The notes under the pieces are model-generated. The model did not search any database. It was given only the letters and a program-made list of their open reading frames with translations, and was not told the origin of the DNA. DNA of 64,000 nucleotides, from the NCBI RefSeq assembly GCF_900177295.1, contig NZ_FWZX01000010.1:106834-170833 (forward strand). The letters are read 5' to 3'. The stretch is from Tistlia consotensis USBA 355 (GTDB taxonomy: Bacteria > Pseudomonadota > Alphaproteobacteria > Kiloniellales > DSM-21159). Each line of letters starts with the position of its first letter. The first letter of the stretch is position 1. Below are positions 24,322-33,802 of the stretch, piece after piece. Both the position numbers and the translations under genes were made by a program.

Positions 24322-25920
24322 TCACGCGGTACGGAAACGTGCCAGCTCCTCCCCGGTCCTGGCATCGTGCGCATGAACGGTGCAGACGAGGCAGGAGTCG
24401 TAGGAGCGGCAGACGTGGCCGACCTCGACCGGATCCGCCGTGTCCTTGATCGGCGTGCCGATCAGCGCCTCCTCGATCGGCCCGCGTTCGCCGTCGCTGG
24501 CGCGCGGACCGACGTTCCAGGTCGTCGGCGCGATGATCTGGTAGTTCTTGATCTTGCCGCCCTGCACGTCGATCCAGTGGCAGAGCGCGCCGCGGATCGC
24601 CTCGGTGGCGCCCCAGCCGCGGCCGTCCTTCTCGGTCGGCTTGATGTACCACTCGTCGCCGAGCCTGAGCTCGCGCAGGATCCGCTCGGCCTGGCGGTAG
24701 AGCTTGCAGAGCTCGTGCATCCGGGCGAAGTGGCGCAGCAGGATCGAGGCACCGCCCATCTTCCGGTACATGTCGAGGACCAGCGGGTCGCTGTGCTGCC
24801 AGGCCTCGCCGTGCGAGCCGCCGGCGATCAGCTGTCGGGCCAGCGGGCCGGCTTCCAGGCGGCCGTTCTCGGCGTGGCGCACGGCGGTGCACCAGGAGTA
24901 CTTGCCCTCCGGATCGACGGCGTTCCTGCCGACCGGCGTCGTCGTCCGGTCGAAGGGGTGGACCTCGGCGGCCTCGTCGTACCAGGCGTGCATCATGTCC
25001 TCGCGGGTCTGGACCTGGTCCATCGCCTTGTGGCTGTCGCTGGCGCCGTCGTAGACGCCGGACTTCATGATCACCGCCGCGTTGCGGCCCTCGATCGTCG
25101 GCTTCTGGTAGCGGTCCTCGTGCGGCAGGTAGCCCCAGGAGACGTACTTGCCGTGGCCGCGGCCGTAGCGGTCGAGGCCGATCTCGCTGCCCATGCGCCA
25201 GTAGAGGCCGAGGTCCGAGTTGGCGTGCTCCGGCCGCTCGTCCAGCCAGGCCATGAAGTCGTCGTAGGACTGGATCTCCTCGTAGCGCTCCATGCTGCAG
25301 CCCAGCCACAGCGGCTCGATCCAGTTGCGGCGGAAGTGCTCGAGGATCGACCAGGCGCGGGTGACGTCGGTCAGGGTCGGCGAACACATCACGCCGCCGG
25401 GCACCATGTAGGAGGAGTGCGGCCACTGCCCGCCGAGCAGCGCGTAGATCTCGACCGGGCGGCCGGAGATCGTGACGCCGGCCTCGTAGGAGCTGCCGGT
25501 GAAGGGCGCGTAGCGCCTGGCCGCCTCCTCGAAGAACTGGCTGTGGCCGTAGTTCTTGTTGGTGAAGTCGATCATGAACAGGCCGTAGTGGTGGCGCGGC
25601 AGCGACTGGATCGACTCGACCAGCTGGCCGAGATTGCGGGCCAGGATCGCGTTGCGCGGCACGGTCGTGCCCCAGGCGGTGTCCAGCGCCCAGGCCGCGC
25701 AGGTCAGGTGCGAGGCGCCGCAGATGCCGCAGGCGCGCGGCGTCACGACCAGCCCGGCCTGCGGGTCCTTGTCGCGCAGGATCAGCTCGAAGCCGCGGAA
25801 CAGCTCCGCGTGGGTCCAGGCGTTCGTGACGACGCCGTTCTCGATGTCGACGCGCACGTCGAGGTCGCCTTCGACCCGGCCGACGGGCGAGATGTCCAGG
25901 GTCTGAACCGCTGCAGACAT
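24322..25920 (-). CDS. hupL: [NiFe] uptake hydrogenase large subunit, group 2a-like
   Basis: Catalytic subunit that splits H2 at the Ni-Fe(CN)2CO site; 532 residues. The N-terminal nickel-ligand motif is RACGICGASH (C64, C67, H71) and the C-terminal one is DSCLVCTVH (C510, C513, H516). After H516 there is a 16-residue tail (AHDARTGEELARFRTA) expected to be removed by the maturation protease. GRVEGD near residue 15-20 is the conserved Glu region. The motifs and the signal-less small subunit match cyanobacterial HupL and mycobacterial Huc-type group 2a enzymes rather than membrane-bound group 1. Start ATG 25920 with GGGGAGGATTCACTC. Second gene of the operon. Confidence 0.97.
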   Translation of the reverse strand: MSAAVQTLDISPVGRVEGDLDVRVDIENGVVTNAWTHAELFRGFELILRDKDPQAGLVVTPRACGICGASHLTCAAWALDTAWGTTVPRNAILARNLGQLVESIQSLPRHHYGLFMIDFTNKNYGHSQFFEEAARRYAPFTGSSYEAGVTISGRPVEIYALLGGQWPHSSYMVPGGVMCSPTLTDVTRAWSILEHFRRNWIEPLWLGCSMERYEEIQSYDDFMAWLDERPEHANSDLGLYWRMGSEIGLDRYGRGHGKYVSWGYLPHEDRYQKPTIEGRNAAVIMKSGVYDGASDSHKAMDQVQTREDMMHAWYDEAAEVHPFDRTTTPVGRNAVDPEGKYSWCTAVRHAENGRLEAGPLARQLIAGGSHGEAWQHSDPLVLDMYRKMGGASILLRHFARMHELCKLYRQAERILRELRLGDEWYIKPTEKDGRGWGATEAIRGALCHWIDVQGGKIKNYQIIAPTTWNVGPRASDGERGPIEEALIGTPIKDTADPVEVGHVCRSYDSCLVCTVHAHDARTGEELARFRTA

Positions 25921-25946
25921 GAGTGAATCCTCCCCGATTTCGTTGT

Positions 25947-26909
25947 TCAGACGACGAAGATGTCGTCTTCGGCCCAGGCGGGGGCTGCCCCCTTCGCCGC
26001 GGCGGTCAGCTTGACGTAGCCCTTCTTGTCGACGCCCTCGGGCAGATCCTTGGGCACGCCCATGACGGTCTGGGTCTTGAAGACCGTGCCCGGTGCGAGG
26101 TCGAAGAAGGGGAACTCCGGCTCGGTGCAGCCCATGCAGGGCATGCCGGCGCGCGTCTTCGAGGACACGCGGTTCCAGAGGATCCGGTTGCAGGGGCTGT
26201 GGGTCATCGGGCCGCGGCAGCCGAGGTCGTAGAACAGGCAGCCCTTGCGCTGGCCGAAGGCGGTCGCCGAGACCTTGTAGGCGAAGTGCATATTCCGCGT
26301 GCAGCCGGTCTGGGTGAAGCTGGAGAAGAAGGTCTTCGGCCGCTGCAGCTCGTCGAGCGACAGGTCGCCGGCACGGCCGGTGGCGACCGCGACCAGGATC
26401 TGCGTCACCCAGTCGGGATGGGCCGGGCAGCCGGGGATGTTGATGACCGGCAGGCCGGCCTTCGAGGTGAAGCCGGCGCCGAGGGCGCCGCCGCGCTGGC
26501 GCTTCAGGAACTGCAGGCCCTGGCTCTCGGAGGGGTTCGGCGCGGTCGCCGGAATGCCGCCCCAGGTCGCGCAATCGCCGATGGCGACGACGAACTGCGC
26601 GGCGGCGGCCAGTTCCTGGGCCCAGAGCTTCATCGGCCGGCCGCAGAAGCGGTTCCACTCGCCGGTGCCGTTCGGCGCGTTCACCACCGTGCCCTCGAAG
26701 ACGAAGATGTCGAGCGGAATCTCGCCCGACACGCACTTCTCCAGAATCGCCTTGACGTTGTCGCCGAGCTCGAGCCCGAGAGAGGGCTGCCACAGCACGT
26801 TGATGCCGAAGTCGGTCACGAGGTCGCAGGCGCTCGGCTCCTCGGCGTTCAGGAACGACATGGTGTTGCCGGAACAGGCTCCCCCCTGGAGCCACAACAG
26901 ATTGGCCAT
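25947..26909 (-). CDS. hupS: [NiFe] uptake hydrogenase small subunit, group 2a-like
   Basis: Iron-sulfur subunit relaying electrons from the NiFe site; 320 residues, no Tat signal peptide, so the enzyme faces the cytosol. It starts LLWLQGGACSGNTMSFLNAEEP. The second proximal-cluster Cys of group 1 enzymes (CXXC) is Asn here (C12-S-G-N15), a feature shared with cyanobacterial HupS and Huc-type enzymes. Other cluster segments are IGDCATWGG, IPGCPAHPDW, QTGCTRN, GCRGPMTHSPCNRIL and PCMGCTEPEFPFF. Strong ribosome site GGGAGGAAGAGG. First gene behind the sigma54 promoter. Confidence 0.97.
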   Translation of the reverse strand: MANLLWLQGGACSGNTMSFLNAEEPSACDLVTDFGINVLWQPSLGLELGDNVKAILEKCVSGEIPLDIFVFEGTVVNAPNGTGEWNRFCGRPMKLWAQELAAAAQFVVAIGDCATWGGIPATAPNPSESQGLQFLKRQRGGALGAGFTSKAGLPVINIPGCPAHPDWVTQILVAVATGRAGDLSLDELQRPKTFFSSFTQTGCTRNMHFAYKVSATAFGQRKGCLFYDLGCRGPMTHSPCNRILWNRVSSKTRAGMPCMGCTEPEFPFFDLAPGTVFKTQTVMGVPKDLPEGVDKKGYVKLTAAAKGAAPAWAEDDIFVV

Positions 26910-26993
26910 CCTCTTCCTCCCTTGCTGCCTCGCGTCCGGGAAGACGGCACCGGACAGCGAGCGATCGGCTCTCTTCGCCTCGGCCGTCCAAGA

Positions 26994-27008
26994 GCAAAGG
27001 CCGTGCCA
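26994..27008 (-). promoter_or_regulatory. Sigma54 (-24/-12) promoter of the hydrogenase operon
   Basis: On the minus strand the bases read TGGCACGGCCTTTGC, a perfect TGGCAC-N5-TTGC match. Transcription would begin near 26982, about 73 bases before hupS. A sigma54-dependent activator gene lies just upstream. A small inverted repeat (GTCCGG at 26934-26939 with CCGGAC at 26950-26955) lies in the leader. Confidence 0.88.
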
Positions 27009-27037
27009 GGAAGGTCCGGCACGAGAGAGGCCATATT

Positions 27038-27050
27038 TTTCAAATGATTA
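27038..27050 (-). promoter_or_regulatory. Candidate IHF-binding site between activator boxes and promoter
   Basis: Plus-strand TTTCAAATGATTA matches WATCAANNNNTTR with one mismatch and lies in an AT-rich island (27033-27058) 30-42 bases upstream of the -24 element. DNA bending here would bring the activator to sigma54 polymerase. Confidence 0.65.
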
Positions 27051-27093
27051 TAAGAAGCATGCCGAGCCGGCAGGCGCTCCGAGGCCCCCTTCT

Positions 27094-27133
27094 GCAAAGT
27101 AACTTTACGGGCAAGATTGCAAAGCTGCTTTGC
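27094..27133 (-). promoter_or_regulatory. Two upstream activator palindromes for the hydrogenase promoter
   Basis: Two 15-base palindromes of the same form lie here: GCAAAG-TAA-CTTTAC at 27094-27108 and GCAAAG-CTG-CTTTGC at 27119-27133, centres 25 bases apart and 93 and 118 bases upstream of the promoter. This is the usual place for enhancer-binding-protein dimers. The binding protein is presumably the activator encoded at 27408-28850. Confidence 0.75.
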
Positions 27134-27160
27134 GGCCGCCGCGCGGCCCGACGACCAGGC

Positions 27161-27382
27161 TCAGCCGTGCCGGTTGCCGCAGACCGGGCATTCGACCTCG
27201 CCGGCCCGGCCGTACCAGACGCCCCAGCAGCGGCTGCACCAGTGACCGCGCAGGCCGCGGTCCGTCGGATCGATCTGGCGGGCCAGGGGAGTCACGCCGA
27301 GTTCCTTGACCGGCCGGCTCCGGCTGCGGCCCGGCACGCGGGACTGGGGAAAGCGGATGACGCGGGGCGGGTCGTCGCTCAC
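27161..27382 (-). CDS. Small zinc-ribbon protein in the hydrogenase locus (73 aa)
   Basis: Unrecognised 73-residue protein starting at a GTG. The N-terminal half is basic and disordered-looking (RFPQSRVPGRSRSRPVKELG). The C-terminal half holds two CXXC pairs, HWCSRCWGVWYGRAGEVECPVC then GNRHG, spacing CX2CX13CX2C. This equals the spacing of the structural zinc site of HypA proteins such as that of Helicobacter (recall). It sits between the sigma54 activator gene (25 bases upstream) and the activator boxes, on the same strand. Since the locus's HypA has lost this domain, it could act in trans; alternatively it is an unrelated rubredoxin-like or regulatory ribbon. Confidence 0.78.
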   Translation of the reverse strand: MSDDPPRVIRFPQSRVPGRSRSRPVKELGVTPLARQIDPTDRGLRGHWCSRCWGVWYGRAGEVECPVCGNRHG

Positions 27383-27407
27383 GGCCAGGTTCCCGGAATC
27401 GAGAGGG

Positions 27408-28849
<1,442 letters not shown>

Positions 28850-28850
<1 letters not shown>

Positions 28851-28868
28851 TGATAATATTCTTATCAA
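28850..28868 (-). promoter_or_regulatory. Perfect palindrome at the activator gene start (candidate operator)
   Basis: TTGATAA (28850-28856) - TATTC - TTATCAA (28862-28868) is a perfect 7-bp inverted repeat abutting the activator's ATG. It could block initiation or transcription (autorepression) or be the site of another regulator; it does not resemble the GCAAAG boxes. Confidence 0.55.
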
Positions 28869-29272
28869 TTTGAAAACCTGAAATGCAGTCTATCTTTTGA
28901 TGCGACTCGGTCAAGTCGATCCCGTCCGGATCGCGGATGCCCCCCCGAGTCCGCCCCGGACCTCCGCTCGCGGATCGGCGGGATGGCATCGGCGCCACCG
29001 GCCCGCCGTCGGATTTCGTGAGCACGGCCGGAGACTTCTCGCCGATTGCCCCCGTGTGGTCGGTCTTCGGTGTGGCGTCCGCGCCCTGCCTCCATCCGTT
29101 CCGGGCCATCGGCAAGGCCGAGGAACGACAGGTCGTTCGCCACCGGCGATTTCGACCGTGACGGCGATGGGTCGATCCGTGGCAGCTTCTGCTTGGAACG
29201 GGCCGCAATAGGGCAGGAAATGCGGCCGCAAGCTGCTAGCCTTGCCGGAGCGCCCATGGGAGGAGCAGGAGC
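28869..29272. other. Intergenic region between the activator gene and the first double-GNAT gene
   Basis: About 404 bases with no supported gene. Short open frames on both strands are Arg/Pro-rich with no family similarity. The first ~40 bases (28869-28905) are AT-rich (TTTGAAAACC, GTCTATCTTTTGATG) and probably hold the activator promoter; the GNAT ribosome site GGGAGGAGCAGGAGC is at the other end. Confidence 0.5.
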
Positions 29273-30136
29273 GTGCAAAGCGCGCCGACCATAACGCTGG
29301 ACAGCTACGAGATCACCCTGTCGCCGATGACCCTCGGGGATGTGCCGCGCCTGCACGAGCTCTCGATCGGCGTCAACTGGCCGCACCGGCCCAAGGACTG
29401 GATGCTGCTCATCGAGCTGGGCGAAGGCTTCGTCGCCCGCGACGAGATCGGGCGCATCCTCGGCTCGGCCATGTGGTTTCCGATGGGCGAGCGGCTGGCC
29501 TCGATCGGCATGGTGATCACCTCGCCGCGCCTGCAGGACCAGGGCGCCGGCCGCTGGCTGATGGACCATATCCTCGAGCGGGTCGGCGCGCGCGGCAAGG
29601 TGCTGAACGCGACCAAGGCCGCCTATCGGCTGTATCTGTCCATGGGATTCGAGCCGCGCCAGACGGTCTATCAGTACAACGGCGTCGTCACCGCACTGCC
29701 GGACGGACCCGCCGCCGCCCGTCGGCTGCGCGAGGAGGACGCCGGGACGATCGTCGCGCTCGATGCCGCGGCCTACGGCGCGAGCCGCTCGCCCGTGTTC
29801 GAGCGGATCCTTCCGGTCTCGGAGGGAACGGTGATCGAGCGCGCCGGTCGCGTCTGCGCCTTCGCGCTGTGCCGCGAGTTCGGGCGCGGGCACGTCGTCG
29901 GCCCCGTCGTCGCGGAGACCGAGGAGGACGCCATCACCGTGATCCGGCCGCATGTCGCGGCTTTCAAGGGTCGCTTCCTGCGCATGGACACCCGCGCGGA
30001 GGACGGGCCGCTGCGCCGCTTTCTCGAAGCGTCGGGCATTCCCCTCTACGACACCGTCACGACCATGACCCGCGGCGAGGTGCCGCCGCCGGGGCCGGTG
30101 ACGACCTACGGTCTGGTGAACCAGGCGCTCGGCTGA
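29273..30136 (+). CDS. Double-GNAT-domain acetyltransferase (copy 1)
   Basis: Acetyl-CoA-dependent N-acyltransferase family, 287 residues, two GNAT folds in tandem. The first (1-140) has the acetyl-CoA loop region SPRLQDQGAGRWLMDHIL and AAYRLYLSMGFEPR. The second (150-285) is more degenerate (AFALCREFGRGHVVGPVVAE). The GTG start at 29273 follows GGGAGGAGCAGGAGC. A paralogue of the same architecture is at 39273-40118; both end in QALG. Such proteins often neighbour amine/amino-acid catabolic genes; the substrate is unknown. Convergent with the FAD oxidoreductase. Confidence 0.86.
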   Translation: MQSAPTITLDSYEITLSPMTLGDVPRLHELSIGVNWPHRPKDWMLLIELGEGFVARDEIGRILGSAMWFPMGERLASIGMVITSPRLQDQGAGRWLMDHILERVGARGKVLNATKAAYRLYLSMGFEPRQTVYQYNGVVTALPDGPAAARRLREEDAGTIVALDAAAYGASRSPVFERILPVSEGTVIERAGRVCAFALCREFGRGHVVGPVVAETEEDAITVIRPHVAAFKGRFLRMDTRAEDGPLRRFLEASGIPLYDTVTTMTRGEVPPPGPVTTYGLVNQALG

Positions 30137-30154
30137 GCGGCGCGGTCGGACCGG

Positions 30155-31474
30155 TCAGAAGTCCGCGACCCTGCCCCAGGCGGAGCGGGCGAAGCGTGCA
30201 GGGCTGTAGGGCGCCGGGTCGAGGGCCGGCGCGGCGCCGGTGACGAGGTCGGCGATCATCTCTCCGGCGCCGGGGCCGATGCCGAAGCCGTGGCCGCTGA
30301 AGCCGGCGGCGAGGATGAAGCCGGGCAGCCGCGTGCCGCCGATCGCCGGCACGCCGTCGGGCGTGCTGTCGATGTAGCCGGCCCAGGCCGCCGTCACCCG
30401 GCTGTCCTGCAGGGCAGGCAGCAGCGCGCGGGCCCGGCCGACGGTCTCCTCGATCTGGCGGCCGTCCGGGCGCGGGTCGAGGATCCGCATGCGCTCCATC
30501 GGCGTCGGCCGGTCGAGCGCCCAGCGGCCGAGCGTTTCGTGGCCCGAGCGCAGGCCTTCCAGGCCGCCGGGGGCGAGCGATCCGCGACGCTTCAGGAACA
30601 TCGGCACGAAGGTCGAGCCGAAGCGCAGCATCTGCAGCGTCGGATCGACCCGGGCCTTGCCTGAGATCGCCAGCGTGTGCGCGCCGTCGCTCCGGGCCGT
30701 GACCGAGACGCGGGCCGTGTGCAGCGCGTCCGGAATCCCCGGTGCGTGCGAAACGGCGAGGATCGAGGCGCGCACCGACGCCTGGGGAAAGCGCAGCCCG
30801 AGCTGACGGCAGAAGCTCGAGGCCCAGGCCCCGCCGGCCATCACTGCGACCGGGGTGCGAATCACCCCCCGCTCGGTCACGACGCCGCGGACGCGGCCGC
30901 CAGCCAGCTCCAGCCCGCGTGCCGCGCAGCCCTGGACGACGCGGCCGCCCCGCGCCTCGATCCCCTTGGCGATCATCGGCGCGGCCACCGCCGGGTCGGC
31001 GATGCCGTCGCTGGGCGAGAAGACGCCCCCCTTCCAGGTCTTGCCGGTCGCCTGGGCCCGTCCGGTCGCCTCGGCGGCAGACAGCATGTGGGTGACGACG
31101 CCCTCGCCGCGTGCGAAGTCGCGCCAGCGGGCCCAGCCTTCGATCTCGGCCTCGTCGTTCGAGAGATAGAGCAGGCCGCAACGGCGGAAGCCGATCTCGG
31201 GCCCGAGCTCCCCGGCCAGGCGGTCCCACAGGGCCAGGCTTCTCGTCGCCATGGGCAGCTCGCGGCGATCGCGGTTCTGCTGCCGGCACCAGCCCCAGTT
31301 GCGACTCGACTGCTCCGCGCCGATGCGGCCCTTCTCCAGCAGGACGACGTCGACGCCGCGCGATGCCAGAAAGTAGGCGGCGCAGGCGCCGACGATGCCG
31401 CCGCCGATCACGACGACGTCGGCAGCCGTCGGCGGCGCGGGAGCGGTTTCGATGGTCAGCAGCGGCGCCGGCAT
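30155..31474 (-). CDS. FAD-dependent amino-acid/amine oxidoreductase (DAO family, copy 1)
   Basis: Flavoprotein of the D-amino-acid oxidase/sarcosine dehydrogenase superfamily, 439 residues. Dinucleotide-binding motif DVVVIGGGIVGACAAYFLASRG at residues ~20-40, the FAD-interacting RNWGWCRQQNRDRRELP, and the C-terminal DAO motif GFILAAGFSGHGFGIGPGAGE. It oxidises the C-N bond of an amino acid or amine, substrate unknown. Start ATG 31474 with AGGAAGGAGATCCC. It is divergent from an Lrp-type regulator, with two GGCAGC-N7-GCTGC boxes in the shared region, so it is probably induced by the amino acid it degrades. Confidence 0.9.
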   Translation of the reverse strand: MPAPLLTIETAPAPPTAADVVVIGGGIVGACAAYFLASRGVDVVLLEKGRIGAEQSSRNWGWCRQQNRDRRELPMATRSLALWDRLAGELGPEIGFRRCGLLYLSNDEAEIEGWARWRDFARGEGVVTHMLSAAEATGRAQATGKTWKGGVFSPSDGIADPAVAAPMIAKGIEARGGRVVQGCAARGLELAGGRVRGVVTERGVIRTPVAVMAGGAWASSFCRQLGLRFPQASVRASILAVSHAPGIPDALHTARVSVTARSDGAHTLAISGKARVDPTLQMLRFGSTFVPMFLKRRGSLAPGGLEGLRSGHETLGRWALDRPTPMERMRILDPRPDGRQIEETVGRARALLPALQDSRVTAAWAGYIDSTPDGVPAIGGTRLPGFILAAGFSGHGFGIGPGAGEMIADLVTGAAPALDPAPYSPARFARSAWGRVADF

Positions 31475-31505
31475 GGGATCTCCTTCCTGGAGAGACTAGC
31501 GGCAC

Positions 31506-31557
31506 GGCAGCCGGCAAAGCTGCCGGAGGCCCGCCTCAGGCAGCATGAAATGCTGCA
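31506..31557. promoter_or_regulatory. Two tandem candidate Lrp-type operators (GGCAGC-N7-GCTGC)
   Basis: GGCAGC-CGGCAAA-GCTGCC at 31506-31524 and GGCAGC-ATGAAAT-GCTGCA at 31539-31557. Same arms, same 7-base spacer, centres 33 bases apart (about three DNA turns, same face). They lie between the divergent FAD oxidoreductase and Lrp genes. A third similar site is at 38279-38296. Confidence 0.65.
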
Positions 31558-31683
31558 GACGGCGCCCCACGCGGCTTACCGTGCGCCGAAGACGCGCAAC
31601 AAGCATGATTTTTGCGGGAGATCATGGAAGATACTAGCGTCGGCATATTATACGTTTTTCGTGCGGCAGAGGATGCGGGGGTC

Positions 31684-32160
31684 ATGAAGCTGGACCGGAT
31701 CGACATTCGGATTCTGCACGAGCTGCAGAAGAACGGCCGGATCACCAACGTGGAGCTCGCCGATCTCGTGCACCTGTCGCCCAGCCCCTGCCTGGCGCGC
31801 GTGAAGAAGCTGCAGAAGGCCGGATACATCACCGGCTATGCCGCGCAGATCGACATCGCCAAGCTGGGCCCTTCCATCACGGTCTTCACCGAAGTCACGC
31901 TGAAGAACCACCGCAAGATGGACTTCGAGCACTTCCAGCGCGCGGCCGAGAAGGTGGAGGAGATCGTCGAGTGCCACCTCATCTCGGGTGGGTACGACTA
32001 CCTCCTGAAGTTCGTCACCGGCAGCATCGGCGACTATCAGGCGCTCTTGGAACGGCTGACGGACATGGACATCGGCATCGACAAGTACTTCAGCTTCGTC
32101 GTGATGAAGTCGCCCTTCGTCAAGGCGCACCTGCCTCTGAGAACGCTCTTCCCGATGTGA
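31684..32160 (+). CDS. Lrp/AsnC-family transcriptional regulator
   Basis: 158-residue regulator: N-terminal HTH (LDRIDIRILHELQKNGRITNVELADLVHLSPSPCLARVKKLQKAG), then a RAM effector domain (TVFTEVTLKNHRKMDFEHFQ, VEEIVECHLISGGYDYLLKF). The start at 31684 is preferred. In-frame ATG 31624 would add 20 residues rich in rare AT-type codons (ATA, TTA, ACT) over what looks like a promoter (TATTATACG), although a GGGAG precedes it. BkdR/PutR-like members sense amino acids and act on adjacent oxidoreductases. The gene is convergent with and nearly touches the ABC ATPase gene. Confidence 0.92.
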   Translation: MKLDRIDIRILHELQKNGRITNVELADLVHLSPSPCLARVKKLQKAGYITGYAAQIDIAKLGPSITVFTEVTLKNHRKMDFEHFQRAAEKVEEIVECHLISGGYDYLLKFVTGSIGDYQALLERLTDMDIGIDKYFSFVVMKSPFVKAHLPLRTLFPM

Positions 32161-32167
32161 CGGCGGC

Positions 32168-33802
32168 TCAGGCGACGGTCGCCGGCACGCTGTCGAGCCA
32201 GCCGGTGTCGAGCTTGGGCACCGAGGCGAAGAGCAGCTTCGAATAGGCGTGCCGCGCCCCGTCCGGGAGCTGGTCGGCCGTCAGGTTCTCGACGACCTCT
32301 CCCTTGTACATGACCATGACCTCGTCGCAGATCGCCTGCACGGTCGAGAGGTCGTGGCTGATGAAGATGTAGGACAGGTCGAGCTCGCGCTGCAGCTCCT
32401 TCAGCAGCTCGATCACCGCCGCCGCGACCACGCTGTCGAGGGCGGAGGTGATCTCGTCGCAGAGGACGACGGCGGGCTCCGCCGCCAGGGCGCGGGCCAG
32501 ATTCACGCGCTGCTTCTGCCCGCCGGACAACTCGCCCGGCAGCCGGTGCCTCAGCGCGCGCGGCAGCCGCACCATGTCGAGCAGCTCGTCGACCCGCGCC
32601 TCGCGGGCGCGCCCCTTCCGGCCGTGGTAGAAGGTCAGCGGCCGGCCGACGATGTCGGCGACGGAGCGCGCCGGATTGAGCGCGGTGTCGGCGAGCTGGA
32701 AGACGATCTGCATCCGGCGCAGCTCGTCCTTGCTGCGGCCGCGCGCGCTGGCGGCCAGCTCGCGGCCGTCCAGCTGCACGCGGCCGGAGGCCGGCGGCAG
32801 CAGGCCGGCGATCACCCGGGCCAGCGTCGACTTGCCGGAGCCGCTCTCTCCCACGACCCCGAGGTTGCGGCCGCGCTCGAGCCGGCAGCTCACCTTCCTG
32901 AGTGCGACGCTGAACGGCAGGCCGTCCTTGCCGAGCGGGCCGTAGCCCGCGACAAGGTCCTTCACCTCCACCACCGGGCGGGGCGGGCGGTTCGCAGCGC
33001 CGGCCGGGGCGTCTGAGCGAAGCGGCTCGAAGGCAGCCAGGAGCTCCCTGGTGTAGGGATGGCGGGCGCAATGGAGAATGGCCTCGGTCGGCCCCTCCTC
33101 CTGAACCTCTCCCCCCTTCAACACGACGATCCGGTCGGCGATCTGCGCGACCACGGCGAGGTCGTGGGAGACGTAGACGCCGCCCATGCTGCCCTGCTTC
33201 ATCACGGTCTTGAAGGCGCGCAGCACCTCGATCTGGGTCGTGACGTCCAGCGCCGTGGTCGGCTCGTCGAAGATCACCAGCCGGGGCCCGCCGATCAGCG
33301 CCATGGCTGCCGCCAGGCGCTGCAGCTGCCCGCCGGACACCTGATGCGGGTAGCGGTTGCCGATCGTCTCCGGCTCCGGCAGGGCCAGGGCGCGGAACAG
33401 CTCCACCGCCTTGGCGCGGGCGGCCGCCATCGGCATGAGGCGATGGATCCGCGCGACCTCGACGACCTGGTCGATCAGGCGCTGGGCCGGATTGAAGGCG
33501 GCGGCGGCGCTCTGGGGAATGTAGGCCACCTCGGTGCCGCGCAGCTGCTGGCGGCCGCTTTCCGGCATGGCGACGAGATCGCGCCCGGCGAGCTCGACCG
33601 TGCCGCCGGTGATCGTGCAGCCGCTGCGGGCATGGCCCATCAGGGTCAGGGCGATGGTGGTCTTGCCCGAGCCGCTTTCGCCGATGAGCGCCGTGATCTC
33701 GCCTTCGGCAACGGTGAAGCTCACGCCCCTGATGATCTCGATGCGGCGCCCCGCGTCGGTCCTGGCCTCCACCTTCAGATCGCGCACGTCGACGAGGGGC
33801 AT
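32168..33802 (-). CDS. Dipeptide/oligopeptide-type ABC importer, fused double ATPase
   Basis: 544-residue protein with two complete ABC ATPase halves, the DppD-DppF fusion. First half (1-265): GESGSGKTT, signature VSGGQLQRL, Walker B RLVIFDEPT, switch His in YVSHDLA. Second half (275-540): GESGSGKST, LSGGQKQRV, VVLCDEIT, FISHDLS. The Oligo_HPY tail is short (HPYTRELLAAFEPL; HAYSKLLFASVP). It energises the permeases encoded directly upstream (TAGATG junction). Peptides, opines or amine derivatives are typical substrates. Confidence 0.94.
   Translation of the reverse strand: MPLVDVRDLKVEARTDAGRRIEIIRGVSFTVAEGEITALIGESGSGKTTIALTLMGHARSGCTITGGTVELAGRDLVAMPESGRQQLRGTEVAYIPQSAAAAFNPAQRLIDQVVEVARIHRLMPMAAARAKAVELFRALALPEPETIGNRYPHQVSGGQLQRLAAAMALIGGPRLVIFDEPTTALDVTTQIEVLRAFKTVMKQGSMGGVYVSHDLAVVAQIADRIVVLKGGEVQEEGPTEAILHCARHPYTRELLAAFEPLRSDAPAGAANRPPRPVVEVKDLVAGYGPLGKDGLPFSVALRKVSCRLERGRNLGVVGESGSGKSTLARVIAGLLPPASGRVQLDGRELAASARGRSKDELRRMQIVFQLADTALNPARSVADIVGRPLTFYHGRKGRAREARVDELLDMVRLPRALRHRLPGELSGGQKQRVNLARALAAEPAVVLCDEITSALDSVVAAAVIELLKELQRELDLSYIFISHDLSTVQAICDEVMVMYKGEVVENLTADQLPDGARHAYSKLLFASVPKLDTGWLDSVPATVA

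Noticed and set aside
29172..29194. TGGCAG...GCTT resembling a second sigma54 promoter before the GNAT gene
   Set aside because: The GG and GC elements are two bases too close for a -24/-12 promoter.
28897..29231. Several 70-105 codon frames between the activator and GNAT genes
   Set aside because: Overlapping on both strands, no ribosome sites or recognisable motifs.
31624..31683. N-terminal extension of the Lrp regulator from ATG 31624
   Set aside because: Codons are AT-rich and rare for this genome, the HTH normally begins at LDRID, and the stretch looks like a promoter; GGGAG before 31624 keeps it a weak alternative.
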